Below are positions 55,890 to 62,459 of a stretch of 64,000 bases of DNA, one piece after another. Both the position numbers and the translations under genes were made by a program. The notes beneath the pieces are model-generated. The model had not been told where the DNA came from. It made no database searches and was given only the letters and a program-made list of their open reading frames with translations. How positions within the stretch are numbered: position 1 is the first letter of the stretch; each line of letters begins with the position of its first letter. This stretch comes from Pelomonas sp. Root1237 (GTDB taxonomy: Bacteria > Pseudomonadota > Gammaproteobacteria > Burkholderiales > Burkholderiaceae_C), in the NCBI RefSeq assembly GCF_001425055.1, contig NZ_LMDK01000022.1:62001-126000 (forward strand), given 5' to 3'.

Positions 55890-56324
55890 TCACTCAACCT
55901 TGGCCAAAGTGCCGCGCAAAGCGACGCCAATGACGAAGGCACCGGCATGGCACTCGAAATCGGTCGCACTCTTGTACTCCACCTTCCGGTAGTAGCTGAC
56001 GATGTCGACCACGGCATTGGCGCCGTGGCGCTTGGCGCCATCCTGCAGATCGATCAGCGCACTCAATGCGGCCCATTTGCAACCATAGTCGTCCGCCTTG
56101 CCGAAGCCGTTGGTCTTCGGATTGGCCACGTAGGTCGCGAGGCGTCTGCTGACCTTCGGCGTCGCTTGACCGGCCAAATAGAACTTGAACGCCGGGTCCA
56201 GTTTTTCCTTGGCCTCGGGCAGTTCCAGCACATCGGCCAGCGGGATATGCAGCACGGTGTCGCGCGCGAAGGCTGGCGCCGACAGCAACGCAGCGGCGGC
56301 CAAGACCACAAGACGAAACTTCAT
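55890..56324 (-). CDS. Small periplasmic protein of the aryl polyene cluster (1)
   Basis: A 144-residue exported protein with a signal peptide (LVVLAAAALLSAPAFA). The mature part begins RDTVLHIPLADVLELPEAK and includes LDPAFKFYLAGQATPKVSR and HGANAVVDIVSYYRKVEYKS, then two late Cys-containing segments. Proteins of this kind are sometimes mislabelled as excinuclease subunits; nothing here supports DNA repair. The ATG at 56324 has AAGGAG 8 bp upstream. It is 94 bp after a second small periplasmic protein with a similar GADALVDY-type motif. Role unknown. Confidence 0.75.
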   Translation of the reverse strand: MKFRLVVLAAAALLSAPAFARDTVLHIPLADVLELPEAKEKLDPAFKFYLAGQATPKVSRRLATYVANPKTNGFGKADDYGCKWAALSALIDLQDGAKRHGANAVVDIVSYYRKVEYKSATDFECHAGAFVIGVALRGTLAKVE

Positions 56325-56418
56325 GAGCACGCTCCTTGAACGGGGCTTTCGATGATGCCGTATCAAGGGCGCCGCACAGGTAGGCGGAAGCCGGCAAATG
56401 CGCTGCGCAGCCCTGCGA

Positions 56419-56931
56419 TCACTGCGGCGCGGATGCCGCCTGATCGGCCGTGGCGGCGGCGGGCGCCTGAGGCGCGACGCCCTGCGCCAGCGCCTCGGGG
56501 CTCTTGTTGGTCGTCAGGATGACCTCCATGCGCACGCCACCCATGGCCTCGCAGGACTTGCGAGGCGCCTCGTTCCAGCGGATGGCGGTTGCCGTGACCA
56601 CCGGGCGCACGACGCGCCAAGGCCAGAAGCCAAAACGCTGCGAACTGTTGTAGTCCACGAGGGCATCGGCCTTGTTCGCCAGGGCCTGCTGCACCAGGGC
56701 CGGCAGCAACTCCTTGACGCCGCCATAGGTGCCCTTGGCGACCTTGAGCTGTTGCAGTTTCTGGTGCGGCATGTCGGACGGCGCACCGTTGTCGAAGACG
56801 CAGAGGTCTCGACCTTCCTGCGACAAGCTGGCGGCGATCCGCTTGCCGTCAGCCAACTCCTGTTCCGGCGAACCGGCTTGCGCCGCAGCGCTCGCCAAGA
56901 TCATTGCAACGGTCAGTACGCTCTGCTTCAT
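56419..56931 (-). CDS. Small periplasmic protein of the aryl polyene cluster (2)
   Basis: A 170-residue exported protein with a signal peptide (VAMILASAAAQA). It contains LCVFDNGAPSDMPHQKLQQL, a PALVQQALANKADALVDYNS segment resembling the ANAVVDIVSYY stretch of the next gene, VTATAIRWNEAPRKSCEAMG, and an Ala/Pro/Gln-rich tail. Two Cys may pair in the periplasm. It lies 27 bp after apeR on the same strand. It is probably an accessory of the pigment cluster. The family is not recognised. Confidence 0.7.
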   Translation of the reverse strand: MKQSVLTVAMILASAAAQAGSPEQELADGKRIAASLSQEGRDLCVFDNGAPSDMPHQKLQQLKVAKGTYGGVKELLPALVQQALANKADALVDYNSSQRFGFWPWRVVRPVVTATAIRWNEAPRKSCEAMGGVRMEVILTTNKSPEALAQGVAPQAPAAATADQAASAPQ

Positions 56932-56958
56932 CAGGCCCTCCCAGGCGGGTTGTCGAAA

Positions 56959-58194
56959 TCAAAGGCGGCGCAGGATCAACGAAGTGTTGATGCCGCCGAA
57001 GGCGAAATTGTTCGTCATCGCGAACTCGGTCTGCAGCACGCGGCCGCCACTCAACACATAGTCGAGATCGCCGCAGCGCGGGTCGACGCGCTTGAGGTTG
57101 ATGGTGGGCGCGAACCAGTCGGCGTTCATCATCTCCAGCGTCATCCAGGCCTCCAGTGCACCGCAGGCGCCCAGGGTGTGGCCCATATAGCTCTTCAGCG
57201 ACGAGATCGCCACACCGGTGCCAAAGATGCTTTGCGTGCCCTGGCTCTCGGCCACGTCGCCCTGGTCGGTGCTGGTGCCGTGAGCGTTGACGTAGGGGAT
57301 GGCAGTGGCGGGCAGGCCGGCGTCTTCCAGCGCGAGCCGCATGGCCTGGGCCATGGTCGAGGACTGTGGCTGCGTGACGTGGGTGCCGTCGCAGTTGGTG
57401 CCGTAGCCGACGATCTCGCCCAGCATCTTGGCGCCGCGCGCCTTGGCATGCTCGTACTCCTCCAGCACGAAGGTGCAGGCGCCCTCGCCCAACACCAGGC
57501 CGTCGCGGTCGGCGTCGAAGGGGCGCGGCGTCAGGCGCGGCTGGTCGTTGTACTTGGTGCTGGTGGCAAACAGCGTGTCGAACACCGCCGCCTGCGTCGG
57601 GTCCAGTTCCTCGGCGCCGCCGGCCAGCATGGCGACCTGGCGGCCGCTCTGGATGGCCTCGTAGGCATAGCCCAGGCCCTGGCTGCCCGAGGTGCAGGCG
57701 CTGCTCGTCGTGATGATGCGGCCGGTGATGCCGAAGAACACCGCGATGTTGACGGTCGCGGTGTGCGACATCATCTTCACGTAGGTGTTGGCGTTGATGC
57801 CCTCGATGCTCTTGACCGTCATCATGCGGCCGAAGTCGCCGATGGCGCTGGGTGTGCCGCTGGAGCTGCCGAAGCTCACGCCCATGCGGCCGCTGGTCAG
57901 CAGCGGGTCGCCGATGAGGCCGGCCTGCTCCAGTGCCAGCTCGGCCGAGCGCGTGGCCATCTGCGCCACGCGGCCCATGCTGCGCATGGTCTTGCGGTTG
58001 TAGCGGTCGGCCGGCAGCTCGAAGGGTGCGCAGGGCACCCCGACCTGCGTGTTCAGGCCCTCGTAGGCGGCCCAGTCGGCCATGCGCTGGACCTTGTTGG
58101 TCTCGGCGCGCAGGCTGTCCATGACGGTTTCTGCGTCATGCCCCAGCGGCGACAACGCGCCGATGCCGGTGATGACGACTCTCTTGTTGCTCAC
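56959..58194 (-). CDS. apeR: Beta-ketoacyl-ACP synthase of the aryl polyene cluster
   Basis: A 411-residue thiolase-fold ketosynthase. Active-site residues: Cys167 in SSACTSGSQG, a His in NAHGTSTDQGD and a His in KSYMGHTLGACG, so it is catalytically complete. In aryl polyene systems the last KS of the O-P-Q-R gene order is ApeR, which matches its place here. It starts at a GTG (58194) that overlaps a short upstream ORF stop as GTGA. A repeat element and a relic of the apeQ 3' end separate it from apeQ. The symbol follows the E. coli/Xenorhabdus naming and rests on gene order plus family. Confidence 0.88.
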   Translation of the reverse strand: MSNKRVVITGIGALSPLGHDAETVMDSLRAETNKVQRMADWAAYEGLNTQVGVPCAPFELPADRYNRKTMRSMGRVAQMATRSAELALEQAGLIGDPLLTSGRMGVSFGSSSGTPSAIGDFGRMMTVKSIEGINANTYVKMMSHTATVNIAVFFGITGRIITTSSACTSGSQGLGYAYEAIQSGRQVAMLAGGAEELDPTQAAVFDTLFATSTKYNDQPRLTPRPFDADRDGLVLGEGACTFVLEEYEHAKARGAKMLGEIVGYGTNCDGTHVTQPQSSTMAQAMRLALEDAGLPATAIPYVNAHGTSTDQGDVAESQGTQSIFGTGVAISSLKSYMGHTLGACGALEAWMTLEMMNADWFAPTINLKRVDPRCGDLDYVLSGGRVLQTEFAMTNNFAFGGINTSLILRRL

Positions 58195-58232
58195 CCGACC
58201 ATCCCCCCATTCACAGAAATCACCTGATTCAT
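58191..58232 (-). pseudogene. Relic duplicate of the apeQ 3' end, mini-ORF coupled to apeR
   Basis: The minus strand encodes MNQVISVNGGMVG and a stop; the final QVISVNGGMVG is identical to the C-terminus of ApeQ but uses different codons. Its TGA overlaps the apeR GTG as GTGA. A GAGGGG ribosome-like site, supplied by the adjacent hairpin element, lies about 6 bp upstream of its ATG. It may keep apeR translationally coupled although apeQ is now 124 bp away. Confidence 0.65.
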
Positions 58233-58236
58233 GTCT

Positions 58237-58317
58237 GCCCCTCGTCCGCCGAGTACGCCGGCCGATCCCCCGAGGGGATGCGGGCCGGCTTGGGAGCGGC
58301 CCGGCGCTCGGCCCGCC
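58237..58317 (+). repeat. Multi-hairpin intergenic element, copy F (lacks central hairpin)
   Basis: The outer CCCCTCG...CGAGGGG arms and the GGGCCGGCTTGGGAGCGGCC part are present, but the GATGCTTGC hairpin is missing. It sits inside the aryl polyene operon, between the apeQ stop and the relic of the apeQ 3' end. Confidence 0.8.
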
Positions 58318-58318
58318 C

Positions 58319-59053
58319 TCATCCGACCATTCCTCCGTTGACCGAAATCACCTGACGCGTGATGTAGGCGGCGTCCTCGCTCATCAAGAAGGCCACCAGG
58401 GCCGCCACCTCCTCGGGCTGGCCGACGCGCTGCGCCGGGATCAACTTCAGCGCGTGCTCCAGCACTTCGGCGTCGATCATGTCCGTCTCGATGAGGCCCG
58501 GTGCCACGCAGTTGACCGTGATCTTGCGGCTGGCCAGCTCGACGGCCAGCGCCTTGCTAGCGCCGATGATGCCGGCCTTGGCGGCACTGTAGTTGACCTG
58601 CCCGCGGTTGCCCATCAGGCCCGAGACCGAGGCCAGCGTGACGATGCGGCCGGGCTTGCGGCGGCGCACCAGCGGCATGGTCAGCGGCTGCAGCACGTTG
58701 TAGAAGGCGTCGAGGTTGGTGTGGATGACGGCGTCCCAGTCCTCACCGGTCAACGCCGGGAAGGCGCCGTCGCGGGCAATGCCGGCATTGCAGACGACGC
58801 CGTAATAGCAGCCATGGGCCTCCACGTCGGCCTCCAGCGCGGCGGCAGTGGCGGCGCGGTCGGCGACGTCGAAGGCGAGCACGCGGGCCTGGCGGCCGAG
58901 TTCGCGCACAGCCTGGGCGACGGCCTCGGCTTCGTCGCGGCGGCTGCGGCAATGGATGACGACGTCGTAGCCGTCGCGCGCCAGCCGCAGCGCGATGGCG
59001 CGGCCGATGCCACGGCTGGAGCCCGTCACCAGCACGGTATGGGGAGTACTCAT
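58319..59053 (-). CDS. apeQ: 3-oxoacyl-ACP reductase of the aryl polyene cluster
   Basis: A 244-residue SDR of the FabG type. Motifs: TGSSRGIG (10-17), CNAGIARDGAF, VTLASVSG (catalytic Ser), NYSAAKAG (Tyr and Lys) and NCVAPGLIETDM. It reduces the keto group in each elongation round of the polyene. The ATG at 59053 overlaps the stop of the dehydratase gene as ATGA. Its C-terminus ISVNGGMVG is duplicated just downstream. The symbol follows aryl polyene naming by order and family. Confidence 0.9.
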   Translation of the reverse strand: MSTPHTVLVTGSSRGIGRAIALRLARDGYDVVIHCRSRRDEAEAVAQAVRELGRQARVLAFDVADRAATAAALEADVEAHGCYYGVVCNAGIARDGAFPALTGEDWDAVIHTNLDAFYNVLQPLTMPLVRRRKPGRIVTLASVSGLMGNRGQVNYSAAKAGIIGASKALAVELASRKITVNCVAPGLIETDMIDAEVLEHALKLIPAQRVGQPEEVAALVAFLMSEDAAYITRQVISVNGGMVG

Positions 59054-59523
59054 GGGGTCTGTCCGTTCAGGAAAGCCTCCGGGTCGTCGGGCCCGAAGAC
59101 ATTGAGGCTGGCGCGCGCCACCTCGGCGCCATCGATGCTGATGACGCACTCAAACTGGCCCAGGCCGTTGTCGGCCTGGAAGAGGCGTTGCACCTGCACG
59201 CGCAGCACGTCGCCGACGCGAAAGGCGGCACGATTGCACTGGTAGCGGCGCGTGCCGAGCAGGAAGCCGATGCGGGCGGCCCCGCCCTCATCGGCCTTGA
59301 TGTGACGTTGATAGCCGGCCCATGCAGCGGCCGCCTGGGCCATGTATTCGACGCCGGCCGATGCGCTGAGCTGGCCACCCTGCACCAACAGATGGTCGGC
59401 GCGCACGGTGGCCTCGGCCAGCAGCGACTCGGCATCGGCCTCGATGACGCGGTCGAGCCAGCTCATCGCGCCGCGGTGCGGCACGAGGTCGGCTATATCG
59501 AGGACAGCGAGGTCAGTCTTCAC
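59050..59523 (-). CDS. apeP: 3-hydroxyacyl-ACP dehydratase-like protein of the aryl polyene cluster
   Basis: A 157-residue hot-dog fold protein: DIADLVPHRGAMSWLDRVIEA (with His in PHRGAM, as in FabZ), ASAGVEYMAQAAAAWAGYQ on the central helix, and RVGDVLRVQVQRLF. It should remove water from the 3-hydroxyacyl intermediate. It starts at a GTG (59523) inside the end of the ketosynthase gene (11-bp overlap) and ends overlapping apeQ. No ATG gives a proper N-terminus; the frame upstream to 59682 is antisense shadow. Confidence 0.87.
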   Translation of the reverse strand: MKTDLAVLDIADLVPHRGAMSWLDRVIEADAESLLAEATVRADHLLVQGGQLSASAGVEYMAQAAAAWAGYQRHIKADEGGAARIGFLLGTRRYQCNRAAFRVGDVLRVQVQRLFQADNGLGQFECVISIDGAEVARASLNVFGPDDPEAFLNGQTP

Positions 59524-60685
59524 GGGTGAGCACCAGCGCAGCATTGCTGCCGCCGAAGGCAAATGAATTGGACAACACCGCGCGCGGGGCGGCGGCCAGG
59601 CGCTCGCCAGGCTGGACGAGACGGATGGCGGGCAAGGCGGCGTCGCGTTCGCCATCGAAATGGTGGCCGGGCAAGGCGCCATCGCCCAGCAGGGTCAACC
59701 AGCCGATGGCGGCCTCCAGCGCACCCGCGGCGCCCAGCGTGTGGCCGGTCAGCGGCTTGGTGGAACTGCAGGGGGTGTTCAGGCCGAAGACGCGCGCCAC
59801 GGCCTCGCTCTCCATCGCGTCGTTATGCGGCGTGGCCGTGCCGTGCAGGTTGAGGTAGCCGATGTCGGCAGGCGAGAGGCCCGCCATGTCCAGGGCCGCG
59901 CGCATCGCGGCCTCGGCACCGCGGCCGTTGGGCTCGGGCGCGGAGATGTGATGGGCGTCGCTGGTCTCGCCCCAGCCGGCCAGGCGGACGGCCGGGCCTT
60001 CGCCTCTTTCACGCGTCATCAGGAAAAGTGCGCCGGCCTCGCCGATGTTGATGCCGCAGCGCTGGGCGCTCATGGGATTGCAGCGCGCGTCGCTGACGGC
60101 CTCCAGTGCGGCAAAACCGGCGACGGTGAAGTCGCACAGGCTGTCGGCACCGCCGCAGACGACGGCATCCGCCATGCCGGCCTGCAGCAGCCGCGCCGCA
60201 CTGGCCAGGGCCTTGCTGCTGGACGAGCAGGCCGTGGAGATGACATAGGCGGGGCCCAAGGTGCCGAGCTCTTCGGCCAGCAGCGCAGCGCCGGAGCCGA
60301 TCTCCTGCTGGCGCACATCGTGCCAGACCGGCAGTTCGCCGTGCTCGCGGTGGTGGGCCCAGGCGGCTTCGCTCTCGCCGACGCCCGAGGTGCTGGTGCC
60401 CAGCACGATGGCCACGCGCAACGGGCCGAAGCGTTCGATGGAAGCATCCACCGCGGCGCGGATGGGTTGCAGCGCCGTCAGCAGCAACGCGTTGTTGCGG
60501 CTGCGTTGCGCGTTGGCGTCGGGCAGGGGCAGGGGCTGGCGCACACGGCCCAGGTGCAGGGTGCGGCCGCGCCAGGCCTCGGGCTCGACGCCACTGGGCG
60601 TGTTGGCCCACAGCGACGCGGCCAGCGTGGCGGCGTCATGGCCGGCGGCGCAGACGACGCCCAGGGCGTTCAAGTAGAAGGACAT
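59513..60685 (-). CDS. apeO: Beta-ketoacyl-ACP synthase of the aryl polyene cluster
   Basis: A 390-residue ketosynthase with Cys153 in STACSSSS, His in NLHGTATPHND and His in KPLTGHTLGAAG, so all three catalytic residues are present. By position (before dehydratase, reductase and second KS) it corresponds to ApeO, which in characterised systems works with the chain-length-type partner ApeC; that partner is not in this window. The ATG at 60685 overlaps the preceding lipoprotein gene as ATGA. The naming is by order and family. Confidence 0.87.
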   Translation of the reverse strand: MSFYLNALGVVCAAGHDAATLAASLWANTPSGVEPEAWRGRTLHLGRVRQPLPLPDANAQRSRNNALLLTALQPIRAAVDASIERFGPLRVAIVLGTSTSGVGESEAAWAHHREHGELPVWHDVRQQEIGSGAALLAEELGTLGPAYVISTACSSSSKALASAARLLQAGMADAVVCGGADSLCDFTVAGFAALEAVSDARCNPMSAQRCGINIGEAGALFLMTRERGEGPAVRLAGWGETSDAHHISAPEPNGRGAEAAMRAALDMAGLSPADIGYLNLHGTATPHNDAMESEAVARVFGLNTPCSSTKPLTGHTLGAAGALEAAIGWLTLLGDGALPGHHFDGERDAALPAIRLVQPGERLAAAPRAVLSNSFAFGGSNAALVLTRED

Positions 60686-61239
60686 CAGCCTCCCTCCAAA
60701 GGGCGCGACTCGATGCGCAGTTGATAGTGCTCGGCGCGATTGTCGATCTCGACGCGCGCGCGGCCGTCCAGGTAGCGCACGGTCAGGCGCGTCTCGCCGG
60801 ACTGGCGCAGCGTGCGCTCGTTGCCTGACTCATCCACGGTCCAACTCGCGGGCAGCGCGGCCTGCAATGCAGGCAGCGGCGCGAAGACCAGGGCGATGTC
60901 ACGCAGCACGCGCGCCGGATCGACGGCGGCGGGCAGCATGGGATGGCGCTGCACCTTCAGCTCGTGGCCGTCCCAGTTCAGCGTCAACACGCGCTGACCG
61001 AAAGCGAGGCCGGCGAGTTGCAACTGCTGCGCGTCGACCTGCAGCAGCGTGTCGAGTTGGCGCTCGGTGACGGCACCGCTGGGGTCGTCCGGCACGTCGG
61101 TCACCGTCAGCCGCTGCGCCAGCGACAGCTCGGCGCCAAAGGCGGCCGGTGCCAGCTGCAGCGGCGGCAGCGCAGCCGGCGGCGGCAGCGTCTGGCAGGC
61201 TGACAGCAACAGCGCAGCGAACAGGATCAGGGGGCGCAC
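60685..61239 (-). CDS. DUF3261-like lipoprotein of the aryl polyene cluster
   Basis: A 184-residue lipoprotein starting at a GTG (61239). The signal peptide RPLILFAALLLSACQ contains the lipobox LSAC. The mature part is beta-rich: LDTLLQVDAQQLQLAGLAFG, RVLTLNWDGHELKVQRHPML, YLDGRARVEIDNRAEHYQLR. Such proteins recur in aryl polyene clusters beside LolA-like and MMPL genes and are thought to help move the polyene lipid to the outer membrane. It overlaps both neighbouring genes, by 13 bp and 3 bp. Confidence 0.82.
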   Translation of the reverse strand: MRPLILFAALLLSACQTLPPPAALPPLQLAPAAFGAELSLAQRLTVTDVPDDPSGAVTERQLDTLLQVDAQQLQLAGLAFGQRVLTLNWDGHELKVQRHPMLPAAVDPARVLRDIALVFAPLPALQAALPASWTVDESGNERTLRQSGETRLTVRYLDGRARVEIDNRAEHYQLRIESRPLEGG

Positions 61240-62459
61240 AACTGCTCCAGCGTGCGCATGCGCTCGGGGTGCGCGACGTAGGGGTTGGTCAGGTCCCAGG
61301 CGTAGCCGGCCAGGATGGACGAGATCATGCGGCGGATGTCGGGGTTCTGGTCCTGGTGGAAGATGACGTCCTGGAAGCCGCCGCGGTACCAGCTCTCCAC
61401 AAAGGCACGGAAGGCGTCCACGCCGGCACGCAGCGGCTTGGCGTAGTCCTTCTCCCAGTCCACCGCTTCGCCGGCGCGTTCGCGCAGCAGCGCCGTCACG
61501 GCCAGGTCGGCGGACTTCACGGCGATGGTCACGCCGCTGGAGAACACCGGGTCCAGGAACTCGCCCGCATTGCCCAGCAGCGCAAAGCCCGGGCCCCACA
61601 GCGACTTCACATTGGCGGCATAGCCCTGCAGCTTGTTGGCCGGCGTGTCCCAGACGGCGTCCTTCAGCAGCGTGGCCAGCGTCGGTGTCTCGGCGACGAC
61701 GGCCTTCAGTCGCTCCGTCGCGTCCTCGGGGAAGCGGTCGAAGTACTCGGCCCGCGCGACGACGCCCAGCGAGCAGCGGCCGTTGCTGAAGGGGATGGTC
61801 CAGAACCACACGTCCACGTCGTCCGGATGCACGGTAACGAGGATCTTGGTGCGGTCGAACGTCGGGTCGCTGATGCGGTCCTGCACATGGGTGAAGGTGG
61901 CGGCGCGCACGGGGAAGCTTGAGGGCGTCTCCAGGTCCAGCAGGCGCGGCAGCGTGCGGCCGAAGCCGCTGGCGTCCAGCAGATGGCCGGCTTCGACGGT
62001 GTAGGCCGCGCCACCGTCCAGCGGCTGCACGTCGAGCTGCGGGCGTTGACCTGCCGCGACGCGCACGGCCGTCACCTCGTGGCGGTAGCGCACATCGGCG
62101 CCGGCCTTGGCGGCGCCATTGGCCAGCACCTGGTCGAAATGCGCGCGCTGCACCTGGTAGGTCGTGCCCCAACCGGGCGTGAACTTGTCGCGGAAGTCGA
62201 AAGCGGTGCGCTTGGGGCCGCGGCAGAAGGCCGCGCCGTTCTTGAACTGGAAGCCGGCCTCGACGACGTCCTGCAGCAGCCCCGCCTTCTCGATATAGGC
62301 CATGGACTGTGGCAGCAGGCTCTCACCGATGGAGAAGCGTGGAAAGAGCTGACGCTCCAGCACCGTCACGGCCAGGCCTTGGCGGCGCAGCAGGGCCGCA
62401 GCGACGGCGCCTGCAGGGCCTGCGCCGATGATGCAGACGTCAGTCGTTTCGAGGGTCAT
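61227..62459 (-). CDS. FAD-dependent oxidoreductase (tryptophan-halogenase-like)
   Basis: A 410-residue flavoprotein beginning with the dinucleotide motif DVCIIGAGPAGAVAAALLRR (GAGPAG). It continues with FPRFSIGESLLPQSM, typical of the halogenase/geranylgeranyl reductase branch, GWGTTYQVQRAHFDQVL, LLDASGFGRTLPR and GFALLGNAGEFLDPVFSSGV near the FAD site. The lysine-containing WxWxIP halogenase signature is replaced by VWFWTIPFSNGR, so halogenation is uncertain. The ATG at 62459 lies within the end of the MMPL exporter gene (20-bp overlap). It probably tailors the pigment. Confidence 0.87.
   Translation of the reverse strand: MTLETTDVCIIGAGPAGAVAAALLRRQGLAVTVLERQLFPRFSIGESLLPQSMAYIEKAGLLQDVVEAGFQFKNGAAFCRGPKRTAFDFRDKFTPGWGTTYQVQRAHFDQVLANGAAKAGADVRYRHEVTAVRVAAGQRPQLDVQPLDGGAAYTVEAGHLLDASGFGRTLPRLLDLETPSSFPVRAATFTHVQDRISDPTFDRTKILVTVHPDDVDVWFWTIPFSNGRCSLGVVARAEYFDRFPEDATERLKAVVAETPTLATLLKDAVWDTPANKLQGYAANVKSLWGPGFALLGNAGEFLDPVFSSGVTIAVKSADLAVTALLRERAGEAVDWEKDYAKPLRAGVDAFRAFVESWYRGGFQDVIFHQDQNPDIRRMISSILAGYAWDLTNPYVAHPERMRTLEQLCAP

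Noticed and set aside
58191-58362. Target-site duplication flanking hairpin element F
   Set aside because: The two flanking copies of the apeQ tail are about 35 bp or more long and differ at many synonymous positions, unlike a short identical duplication made by transposition.
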